A stretch of DNA of 64,000 bases, from contig VZRS01012081.1 of NCBI GenBank assembly GCA_013398055.1, forward strand, positions 62,001 to 126,000. The letters are read 5' to 3'. The DNA comes from Ifrita kowaldi. Taxonomy: Eukaryota; Chordata; Aves; Passeriformes; Cinclosomatidae. Under the pieces are notes generated by a model. That model was not told where the DNA came from and searched no databases. It saw only the letters and a list, made by a program, of their open reading frames with translations. Positions 36,936 to 48,600 of the stretch are shown piece after piece. Within the stretch, counting starts at the first letter, position 1; every line of letters begins with the position of its first letter. The translations under genes and the position numbers were made by a program.

Positions 36936-39900
36936 TGATGTGAAGATACATTAGAAAAGCATTTAAAAGCAAAAATCACGTTTGAATATAAGCTGACAGT
37001 AAAAAATCCAGTTTAATTAATTTTTCTCAGTTTTGTATACTCCTCTGCTTACATCACTCTTCTGTAAAAACTTTCTAGTGAAAGAGTTTATTAAAAACTG
37101 AGGAGATTTCAGTCTTTTCTAGAAGCAGTGGAAATTGATGTTCCACTTGATGGAAGACAGAGTAGAGGGTGAAAGGAAATAGGTTGTGCTTGGTTTTGAC
37201 CATGTTTTATGATCTATTTGTTAAATTGCATTTAACTGGTTTATTCAGTTTTCTATTCTTAAGGCAATGATTCTGCTTTCTTTACACAGCCTGTGAGAAG
37301 GTCCAGTAAAGAAGAGACTAAGGTAACAATTAATATAGAAATATGCCTTTGTGGAAACAAAGATTTGTTGAAGACAAATAGGAAGAATTATTTTTGGGAA
37401 AAAACAGTGCAGCATCTGCTGCCATTGTTGCAGTTCACATGGGCAAACTGACAGTCAGTGACTGCATCCTCTTGAAAATAACTTTAGCAAATGAGCTTGA
37501 AATCTAGGATCAAAAATTGAATTTTATCCCAAATATTTGATCAAATAAATAAATAAACCCAGACACATTGTAAATTCTTTTCTAGCACTAAAAATCTACC
37601 TCTCCTTCATCTCCAGAGGAAATTACTGACCATTCTTCTCAACTGCCTTCTAGAAACAGGGGGGATCCTACCAACTATTTTAAAACAGCAAGTCCCCCGG
37701 AAAACATTAACATCTCTTACACTGATGCAGAACACAAACTCAGTTTACTGTGAAATTGTGCTGTTTGTAAGCTGTTTTCACTGGCTGGCTGTACCAGTCC
37801 CTGGATAAGGGAGAACTATGCAAAAGCAGTTTAGCCCCCTGCTCTTGGGGAACATGAAAGCCCCAGCTACTGGCCCAGCTTACTTGAACAGGAAACAAAT
37901 AGGGGATGCCCCGTCTTGGATCTCATTCCTGGCTGGTCTGTCTGCTTGTAAGGTGCTCTGAGGAGCGCTGGGGCTCTGCACTTGACATGCTCAATACGCC
38001 AGAGCTCAAACACCAGCCTCAGGCTCTGAGGCTTGACATGTAGAGGTGACACAGCCTAAAAGCTCTTCAAAAAATTCAGTGGTGGAAATACTGCCACAGT
38101 ACGGCATATTTTCATTAAAAAACAAACATAAAGTACTGAATTACAGATATCACAGTGCCCCTACTCATTTAACTCACCTCAATTTAAATTACTTTGTTTA
38201 GTACATGTGTTTAAAAATGTGTAAAAAAAAAAATCCCTACTTAAATAATTTCTCAAGGCTTGGCATAAGTGTCTCCATTGTTAGCTTGTGCCTTCAGTTT
38301 GCTCCAGGCTTGATACCCACTGCCAGTCACTGCAGTTAAGACATGCCCATCTCCTCCTCCAAATGTCCCCTTATTGCCCAGCCCTGTGCATGAAGAGCAA
38401 TTTCTCTGGATGACATGGCTACATCTGCACAACATCACATTTTGTTGCAAGAACAGGGGGATTTAATCTTGCTTTGTTCACCGCTTTCAACACAGATTTG
38501 TAGTTAAATCATGCTGATAGACCAAGAACTTAGCATGTGCACGTGTGGACTGAAATGCACTGCTTCTGGGAGAACTGAGGGAAGGAAAGGAAACTGCATC
38601 AGCCCTACACTCCTTCTAGGATTTGTCTTCCCTGGTTTTACCTCAGGCTTACAGTTCTTTTCACAGGCTAACGCATCCTCCTAGTGCTGTAGTATCCCAG
38701 AAGCCATTTCATTAACAGAAAAAGCATCAGCATCATATGAATGAGTAAAGATTAGTAACGTTAATAAAAGCAGTGAAAGGACAGCATTCTACTCTTTCAT
38801 TAGACTAGAAATTTATTAAATTATCCTGCTAACTGAATTTAATACATTCCTATAATCCTTCCTTAATTCTCATTGCATATTCAATTTTTCCAATACATTT
38901 GTAAGTTCCCTGGAAGAAATCCAATATTTCATTCAGTTCTGATTTATTTTACTTTTCCGGCTATGTCACACGAACAACAAATTTCTTTGGGGCAAGTATT
39001 TTCAGCTAAATGCTAGGAACATTATTTCTGTAAATTTGGCTTCCCAAATGGAAACAGGCCCTGTTTATTAAATATATATACAATTAACTTGGATATTGGT
39101 TTTAGTTCTATGAGGTATAGTCTAAGCTTGTTGGTAACTAAATACCAAAGCTGAGCTTTAACTCACTTCACATTCATATTTTTGAAGCCAGAAATCTAAA
39201 CTTCAGCACCAAAATGACCAAATGCTTGACAACTCCAGACCAAAGGCAGAGCAGGGAGAGGCTCAACAGATTAAAGAAACAACAACAACAACAACAACAC
39301 CATAACCACCACAAACAAACAAACAAAAACCAAGAAAAAAAACCACAATGAGAAAACTATTCTCTGTCATCTCCCTGTTGTTAACTGCCTCAGCTTAGTA
39401 GACTCTGCTGATCTTTTGATGCTTCTAGAAAGGTTATTTTCAAAATGCATGAAAAAACACAATGTTATGCAAGAAATAATAAGAAAAACTTAAGTAAAAA
39501 CTTCAACTTCTGCCAGCACCTGGGTTAGTTTAAATAAGTAGTAACTTAATTGCAATTATATTTGTAATATTACCCAAAAAGCTTTTTTAGTAATTCCACC
39601 AGAAGGCTGTATTCATAACACTGGTTTAATGGGAATCCTTGAGCCCAGCCAGATTTATAGTAAAAAGCAAACAAACAAGCCTCATGAACCCTCTGGGGAG
39701 TTTTTCAAAGTAAAATGCATTTATAGTACTGATGCAGATAAGCATCATTCCCAAAAGCCAGTTCTTTTTACAGTCAATGAGTATTTTGTTTTCTGCAGCT
39801 GAATTCAAAGGTTATGTATTTCCAAGTGAAATTTGGATTCATCTACCTGCTTTGGTAAGTTGGCATCCTATAACTATGTTTTAATTAAATAATTGCCCAA

Positions 39901-42900
39901 GATAATAGGCAGCACACAGAGTGCTGAGTAAAGTATGAATGAATTATTGTCTGACAATACCTAGAGCAATATTTTAATGGCCTGAGGGAAGGAGAAAGAT
40001 CAGAAGCCAGTATCAGAAACAGACCAAAGAAAAATCAGAAAGCCCAAAATAAAATTATGAACAAAGTTCTAAGAGATTTACTGGCACTCCTATTAGTAAA
40101 ATCTTTCAGTATTTCTCACAAAAGAATATACAACAAAACAAGAGGGGTAAAGATGAACTCTTGCATGTTTTCCACTCATGGTGAAATGTTACTTACAATG
40201 TTTTGCACTTGTGTTCAAACTGATATGGGCATTCTTGATTGTGGAGTAGACAGGGGTCAAATATTTAAAGTATTTTTTAATTACTTTTACATGGTGACCT
40301 CTTCAGTATTTAAAACAAACAAAACACCAAAAAGCAATCACGAAAAACCCAAATCCACAAAACCAAACACCAACAGATAACAAACCAAAACATATGCTTC
40401 TACTCAAAGCATATCAGACATGGGGATCCCATTACAAGCACAGTGTTAAATTTTGTTCTGCCAAGGGGATTGTCTCACTGCTCCAGCTAAGGGCTCATGT
40501 TTTTTCAGAGGTGTGTCACCAATAGAGAGCTAATATCATAACAAAAATAACAACATGAATAATGAAATAAAGAACATGATTTTTTTTCTTAAAACCCTTC
40601 GTGCACCTGGATAATGTGTTCACTCTGATTATTTACATTCTTAATGGCACAGTCCTATACCAGACTACTTATCAGCATATCCAAATATGAGAATTAGATC
40701 CTAAGATGCTTGATATCAATATATCAAACAAAAATTTAGGCAACAACATCCTAAATTAGGTGCATGGAGACAGCCAAAACATTATGTACTGCTGATTTGA
40801 CAGTCACTAACCACCCGCTTAGTCACCATGCCGGCTCACAATTACACTTTCATATATAAATAACATGTACTTAATAAAATTTTTAAAAGGTAGGAAATAA
40901 TAGCACAGGAGGTTTTTGGTTGAGTGGGTTTTCTTGCTATTAGCTTTTACACTGAGGCTGGAAATGCATTTAAGTTTGCAACCATGCTGGGCTGTGGGAA
41001 TGCACTCAGTTACTTAAGGTGTCAGCTGGCAGATGGCAGCTTGGGAAACTGTTTCAGAGTCATGTTCTGCCACACATCCATGCAAGTGCCTGAATAGTCA
41101 AAGCAAACAGTAGGGTAACCATGCTACCAATGACAATGTCCAAACATGCTAACACACAAAAAATAAAGACAATACATAATGAAAATGAAAAAAATATTAA
41201 AACACGCACACATTTTACATCTCTGTAATTATTGCAAAAATCATCAATTTGTTTACATATCTTGTACTTAGGCATCTGCAGCTCTCTAGTGAAGGTATGA
41301 CTGCAGGCAGATATTTAGCCTGTGAAGTCAGGAGCTGCCATCCATTCTGACACATTAGTTCTTGCACTCCTCATATCTGAAAACTTCTCTTCGTTCACAG
41401 TGCTGCAAGGGAATCTCAAATATCTCCTTTTACTGGTCAGATAGTAGATAAAACTACAAGCACTTAATAAAATGTGGGTTACATCTAGATGCAGAGAAGC
41501 AGCAGAAATATACATTTCTCTGCCTTGCAAAATCACAGAAAGTGCAGCTGAAACGTTTATTTGACATCACTCAGAGCATCTGATCCTTTTGTAAATTAAC
41601 TTTAAGCTTTTTATCTCCTGGAAGCCTACTGTAATTATCCAAAGAAACACCTCGCCAGCTTTCTGCATTTCTCCAATGTCTGTAAGAAGTTTCCAATCTC
41701 ATCTTCTCTATTTCCTTACATCCATACAGCCTATCTCCTCCATGTGGCACTGGCTCCTAGAGACTGTCTCTCCTCAGCTTCTTGGCTGTTGTCTCCCTCA
41801 AGGGCAGCAGAGTGCAGAAGGCTCAGTGTGGGGGGTCAGCTTCCACAGTCATGCTTACCTTTCTGTTCTCTTTGAAAGATGCACCAATTTTTTTTGCTGA
41901 GACTAATCTATAAACTTATCTTTAGTCTTTTCTTTTCACTGTGAAACCATGGAAAGTGACAATATTCAGAAGAAAACACTTTACTGATTTATCACTGGTG
42001 CATCCTGAGGCATCTGAATAGCTTACTTCAAAACATGAAATGCACTGAAGTGCAAGAAATGAACCTACTATCTGAAAAAAATAACACCCTCAAGTAGAAA
42101 TACCTGAGTTGGTATCTGAAAAATACCAGTTCCTAGTAAAAGTATCATTTTAGAAAAATCAAACAGCTTTTGCCATCTAGGTAAGACACTGAGTTCTAAC
42201 AGGATCTACTCTAACTCTTGAAGGTTTTCACAAGATTTGACAAGATCAAGGGCAGAGGTTCTGCCTGCATTACTCAAAGTTCAAAAAAGAATAGCATATA
42301 TGTCTTATGATAAGCAGTGGTAGTGAAGCTTCAGTTAAAAATAAACTAAAATTAAAAATCAACCACCTTCAACTGGCTGTCATCAGAAACAATTTGCCCA
42401 AACAGGGAACTTCAGTTGTACAGTGATGATGATAGTCAGGTTTGATCTCTCCTCCTAAACATTCAAAGGCAGCTTTGCTCTGCAGAAACAGAAAACTAAT
42501 ATCTGATACCTGCTGAGCACGTCCTGCCTTTTTCTCACAGGATCTCAGAGCTGCTGAATGGAAATATATAACAGGAACAGAAGTCTTCACCCAATGCAAT
42601 TAATAACTCATGCCTTGAATAAATCCCTTTCCCAAGCACCAGAGGAAACTAAACAGAACAGTGATGGTTTTACTTCTCTACCTCTTCTCATGTACTCCAA
42701 AACACATTAGGACATCACAGTAACTCTATCAAAAATTTAGAAACTCAGTCCTCCTCTCTTCCCGTGTTTACTTGGTGACTGTATTTTGGGATAATGAATG
42801 TCTAAAATATTGCTGGGTTTGATTTCTGTCCAATTCCACACATTTATAATTATCTTCATTTGTCATATACAGACAGCTTCCATTACTTAAAGACTCAAGT

Positions 42901-43230
42901 TCAGGGAAAGAACAGAGACACAAATAAATGAAATGGTGGCCCAAATCCAGATCACTGAACCCACAGACTATTCAGTTTCAGAGTATAATTCAGGTCTCAT
43001 CTAATCAGTTAGCATACTGAAAACCTAAATTCAAACTAAATTCTAGGCACAGAAGCCTAGAAATATTTTTGGGGACTGAAATAATCTTTCCAAGAACAGA
43101 AACTGTTGCATTTTGATCTTCCAGGTTTATTGATCTGCCATGTAGATTTTCAGCATATATTGCACTAGGATACAATAAAATCACAAGATTTAACATCTTG
43201 TTTCTTTACCTCTAGGATAGTACTTGGGTT
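36936..43230. other. gene-free DNA with scattered simple repeats
   Basis: About 6.3 kb without a recognised gene or transposon. A GC-richer segment at 37780-38060 is unassigned. Simple repeats lie at 39278-39330, and a C/A-rich tract at 40310-40390. Open frames of up to 107 codons (40057-40380) have low-complexity ends and no domain. Confidence 0.5.
39278..39330. repeat. (AAC)n then (AAAC)n microsatellites
   Basis: About seven AAC units at 39278-39299, then a short CAC/ACC-rich spacer and roughly four AAAC units. A potentially polymorphic simple repeat. Confidence 0.85.
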
Positions 43231-43300
43231 TTTAAAGGGACCCTGAAGGTAATCTACCCTCCCCCTCAGTCTTATACAGTGGGGTTTGGCAGTTTTGTAG
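43231..43300 (-). mobile_element. possible degraded CR1 3' tail, minus strand
   Basis: The plus strand reads 'aaagggaccctgaaggtaat' then 'ctaccctccccctcag'. This resembles the reverse complement of the CR1 tail ('ggacctctggaggtcatcta' and its C-rich continuation). It is short and diverged, so the assignment is tentative. Confidence 0.4.
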
Positions 43301-44834
43301 GGCATGTACAGCAGAGCTCCAAATTTAAGTTTTCAGTCGTGACAGCTGAAGTTAGGATCCCATTCTCCAACATGTACATCCTACAAAGATTCACAGGTCA
43401 TGTAAAACTCCTTTGCCTTGTTTGGGGCCTGTAATAAGGTACTGTCCATCCCCACATGCAATGGTTTAAATGCAGAAAGGCCACATTATTATAAGCTGTA
43501 TTTTCTGACTATTTCTTACTAAATGTTTTCATACTTTTCCTTGACAAAACAAAACAAAACAAAAAAAAAAGGAATGCACACTAGTTCAATGGCACACATA
43601 ATGAAATAAGACCAGTCATTTCAATGAGTTAAGTTTTACATAACATACAGTGAAGCAGATGATTTGGGGTTTGAAATACTAAAATTTGGGGATGTATTTT
43701 TAGGCACAAAATTTAGTTGTAAAGTTACAGTGTGAACACCTATCCCTGGGAGATCAAAGGGAACTTTGACTAGATACATAAAGTTTGGAGCCATTTTAAA
43801 TATAATGTGCAGCAGTTCATATTGAATGGGTTTTTTATCTGGAATGTATTGTGACGGACATTCTTCTCTCAGCTTGTTTTTACATAGTAGGAAGTAGTCC
43901 ACAAGGACTTCATGTTGTGCTTTTCCTTTTCTAACTCTACTTATCCTTCACTATCTTTGCAATCACTTTACCCTGATTAAGCTGTAAGACTAGAAGACTG
44001 GAGTACTATGAAAAGGGATCCAAATGGGCTGAGAGCAAAGGCCACTGGGGAATACACAAGCACACTGATGTATAAACAAACACACAAAAATATACTGATG
44101 GCATGCATGTGAGCAGGCATTCCAATATAGCTGTTTTGTTCTAATTCAAGACCATTTATTCTTAGTCAGTATCACTTTCCTGTCCAAAACTCAGTCCTCA
44201 GTTCATACAGAAAGCCCTACATACTGGCTTTAGCATTCCTAAACAGTCAAAGAAAGTAGCGGGAGAAACTGAGTGACAAATTTGTCTTCACCTCCTACTT
44301 GTGTTACTCTCTTCATTCCTTCCACTCACAGAAGGAGGCTGTGCAGCCATCAGTTTAATGGCAAAAAGCAGGTGTGCCAGATGAACAGAGCACTGCCGAT
44401 ACTTGAGCTGCCTAAACAGTGACATCTCTAGTTAAAGCAAGAGACTTGAGATGGCAGATCAATCACTGAATTTTAAAAGGAAGATTTTACAGAGATGATT
44501 AAGAGGAAAATATTGATACATTTGAGCCATTTTAATTTCTTGCTTAAATCTATTATTCATTCGCTTAAACTGAAAGGGAAAAAAGGACTAGCTGGTCAAA
44601 CAAAAAAATGTGGTAACAAGAACAGTTCCCGTGTGGCACCTTGCACACTGAAAAAGCATCAGAGAACAAGCTTTCCTTTTTCTTTCAATTGCTCATTTCC
44701 CATAAGTGTCCATTCCTACATCCCTGTCATGAAGGGAAAATCCTGACCTCTCAAACCCCTGCAACCCACCTTCATTCTGTTTCTGTCCCCTGAGACCAGG
44801 AAACCTTGGACCTGAAGTCAAGCTCAATGAAAAC
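43301..44834. other. gene-free AT-rich DNA
   Basis: Unique AT-rich sequence, apart from the (AAAAC)n microsatellite at 43545-43570. The longest frames are under 90 codons and have no recognisable domain. No further transposon is recognised. Confidence 0.5.
43545..43570. repeat. (AAAAC)n microsatellite
   Basis: Three to four AAAAC units followed by an oligo-A run. Confidence 0.85.
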
Positions 44835-44912
44835 TGCTGCCATTGCGGAAACTGAGGCACCTCCCTACAGCTTTAATATCGTATTCCCAAACTCCTTGCC
44901 CACACACTTCAC
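44835..44912 (-). repeat. possible MIR-type SINE, minus strand
   Basis: The plus strand contains 'ggaaactgaggcac' (44847-44860) followed ~30 bp later by 'ccttgcccacacac'. These match the reverse-complemented MIR core (gaaactgaggcac ... cttgcccaaggtcacac) in order and at about the right spacing. The rest has decayed. Confidence 0.4.
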
Positions 44913-45533
44913 TAGAAAGCAACTGTATATCTGATTGCTGGCAGCCACGTCACACAGCACAGTTCTCTACCTAATTCTGCACTGAGCAAAGAGCCTGAGT
45001 CCTGATGCACTAGAGCGAGTAATGCCCCAAGACTACAGAAAACAAAGAAGTCAAAGTCTAAAGTAAATCTGAAACTTCAATTTAAAGAGCTGTGGTGATG
45101 TTGCATTCAATGCACAAACAAACAGATCAGATTCTGTTAGGAGCTGAGGGCAAAATATAATGATGGTAACTGAGGGAAAACCCATTACGAACAACAAAAA
45201 GCACAGCCTAATTTCAAGTTAAAAAAAAACCTGCCAGAGTTACTCTATCTGTAGGTAACTCTGGACTGACCGAAGGCAAGTCATTGATTACAACAACAAA
45301 GCTGTCTCTTGGCTTAGCACCATCCCAAGTTCCCAGCATTTCTAGAACTGGACTTATAGCTTAGCTCATGAGCACACAGACCTAGCACGAGGGAAAGGTT
45401 TCACACACGCCATGAGACTTGAGATGGGCTCTGGAATTCTGATGGAGAACTAAGATCCTAGGACACTCTGCTGACTTAATATATGAAATGTCACACTAGC
45501 AGTGTGAGAACATATAGTTAACATACAGAGGAG
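44913..45533. other. gene-free DNA
   Basis: No gene, RNA or transposon recognised. A small perfect stem, tcacact-agc-agtgtga, lies at 45491-45507. Confidence 0.5.
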
Positions 45534-45699
45534 ACTGGGTCAGCTATAGATTGTGTATGGTTAGGTCAGTCATCCACAGCACACTGTGCAAAACTGCACA
45601 TCGATATTTACAGGTTACTGGGTCATCTATAACTCGTGCCTGGGAAAGCAAATAATCCATAGCGTGTTGTATGCCAAGGCATGTAGAAATCTGTCATTT
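45534..45699. repeat. diverged tandem duplication, period about 83 bp
   Basis: Two units begin at 45534 and 45617, both with 'actgggtca' followed one base later by 'ctata'. Midway both have 'atccacagc' or 'atccatagc', and near the end a 'gca..tcgatattt' or 'gca..tagaaatc' match. The copies are old and contain small indels. Faint further similarity upstream (45465-45530) suggests there may once have been three units. Confidence 0.6.
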
Positions 45700-48600
45700 C
45701 AGTAGTCTTAGCAAACTACATCCACACACTGACAGGAGCTATGGGTGGCTGCTACTTCCATCTGTCAATTATATCACCTTCGGAAATATTAAAATACAGA
45801 GTGTTTCAGAGATTATGTAAACCAATCTTAAGATAACACATTTCCTCTTAGTCATATATCATCAAAATATAAAAATGAACCTCAAATAACCACATTTGTA
45901 AGAAGAGAAATTAGCATTCTCCTCAATGAAAAGTAAAATTTCTTGTGCTTTTCTACCTGTTTTCAGAATAGTCCAAAGGCTTCTTCACCTACATCAAAAG
46001 CAGTATTTTATAGAGAGCTTAGGAGTGTTATAGACTCCCTTGCTTATTTTATTAAGTGATTTCTCAATAATCTACTAGCAGTAATTAACTTTCAATAAGG
46101 TCATCAAATCAAGTTCTCTTTCACAAGACTTGGAGAGAAAAACTGTAGGCATCACAATGTATCAATCGAGCTTAATCCAAGTTTGTTTCTAAATGAAAAG
46201 AAAATTGAAAATTTAAAAGAAGAGCTATAAAGAAGTCCCAAGCTCCCATGAAAATAGACCTTGTTTAATTTCATCCCTTGTCTGACATCTTCAAATCTAT
46301 AGCTTAAAATCTACCCGAAGAGACTTTCATTAAGAAACTAATCCTGGCAACAAACAAATAGTGTCTCGCAACCAGCAGCAATGCTAAGAAAAGCAGCACA
46401 ATACTGAGAAATCACTAGGCAGTAATGAACAGAAGGAAAAGTGACTATTTGGAGATATTAACTTGAGAATTTATAACATAATATCCTGCACCATAAACCT
46501 GACAGTGTCTTAAATCAATGGGGAAATGTATCTATAAGAGAATGTACTGCCATTTATTCTTCATAGAAGTTAATATTTTACAGGAAAACATTAGGAGACT
46601 TGACCAGAATTTTTGTCTCTACTAACACAAAGTTTACACCATCTCTATTATAATCACAGAGCAAGCAAAATTTCTTTTTTTGCCTAGAAAAATACTTTTA
46701 AGTGCCCTTGCATGCTATTACAAAGTGCAGCTTCCCATAGCCAAAACCTTCACTGCAAAATGTTATTTCAGTGGGTGGTCCAAAAGTCCATCACTTACCA
46801 CTATGCTGTAGAATAAAAATCACCAAAGCAGTTTCAGTCATATGAAAATGAGCTTATGTATCAAGAAAAACTGCTAACTGCATTTTCTCCCAGTATCTTC
46901 TCTGATACTTGGTCAATTAAATCTTTGAGACAGGATAGGTTTGCTTATTTATATAAATAAGTAGTGTGTATGGCACCAGACAGAACTGCATCCAGATTTA
47001 TTAAGGACATTTACAACTGTAAAGACAGCTTTGTTTGCCCTTTTTTCACTATATTACTATCAATTTCAATCACCTTAAAGTGAAAAGTCTGTTTAGGCAT
47101 AACAAAATTAACTTTTTGATTTTAGAGGTTTAAAGGACATTTCTGCGAATAACATTTCTTTAAAAAGAAATGTTTTTGCTCAAGCAAAGCACCATAAATT
47201 TCAATTAATTTTTAGTATTTTTTACAATACTGACATGCTGCTAAATAACAAGTTGGCAGAAGAAGTAAACCATTTAAAAGGCAAATCTGATTTACAAGTA
47301 GGAAACTGTTTCTTGTTCACTCGTCATCAGAATTACCTTAAACTGCAAGTCTCTGTTTCTGTGTGAAATGTTACTGAGGAACAAATAACACAATGAATAT
47401 TCATTCCAAACTATACTATTCACATTCCTTTTGTTTGCTTTTTACAAACAAAAAGAATGTCAAGCACCCCCAGAGTATAGTTCATGAAAACGGACTCCCG
47501 CTTTCTGTGTATGAATTCCTAGGGAAGATGTCATTTTCCAAAAACTGTATATGCACTACTCTTCCCTGCAGGAGACTTTTAAACAATCTTTTTTATTGTA
47601 TGAGGCAAGAATAGTACAGAAACCTCACTTGAGTGTCACAGGTAATAGTTAAAATTTGAAGAACATCTTATCTGTGAAATTTGGCTTTTAACAATTGCCT
47701 GTTCAACAAACTCAATCAGCTGAGGACAATATGAGCTGTTTGTACACAGATCTAGCAAGACAAGATAAAAGAATAATTTTTTTTCTGCAAGTTGTATTAT
47801 TTTCTAAAATGAAAGGAGAGAATACCCAGCTGTAATCTTAACCCTTGAGAGAGATGAGTGAGATGAGTGAGATAATAACTGAGTTTTGCAAGACACAAAA
47901 AATAGGACAGTGACTTTTATGATTTATTCCACAGTAGACAGCGAGCTCAGCACAAAGGAGGGTGTGATTAAAACTCCCTAATCACCTTGATTTGCTTATC
48001 AGCATTTCTTATCATTAGAAGCACCTTTGACTTTTATAGCTTTTGTTTCTCCGAGAAGAAACAGCAAGTTGAGTTAAAGCAGGGGCTGTGGCTGTGGAGC
48101 TGAGGTCCTAACATGAAACACTGATAAAAGCGTGGCTGGTCAGCATCGCTCCAGGATACTGGGCTGCTTCCCTGTGCTGACAGGACACTGCTGGCTCCAG
48201 ACTTGAACTGGGTCTCCACAGCCCTGCCAAGCCAAAAAGCATGACTGAACCACAGACAGTGATCTCCAGAACCACACTGCATAATGCAACACGGGAAAGT
48301 AAAAGAAAAAAGTGCCCCAAAAGTGACCTAATTGTTTATCCAAAACCCAAAGATATTAGAAGACTAATTTTAAATTAGTCCAGAGGTAAACTTGAAAGAA
48401 AAATTGTTTATGGTTGGAAACCAGCAAACAGAAATTCTAGAAAAGAAAGTCACAAATCCTTTCTCTGGTTGTTTCCTGACCAAAGTTAGGCTTAGGCTAG
48501 TGGCTGAATAGCTTGGGAGAAATATAACCAATTTTCTCCCCTTTTGTTCATGATGATTTGTGGATGACCAGAGGAGCCAAAGCATTCCTTACAGCAGCAG

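Noticed and set aside
40057..40380. 107-codon plus-strand frame as a gene
   Set aside because: The C-terminal part is translated from a C/A-rich simple repeat, and no family similarity is recognised.
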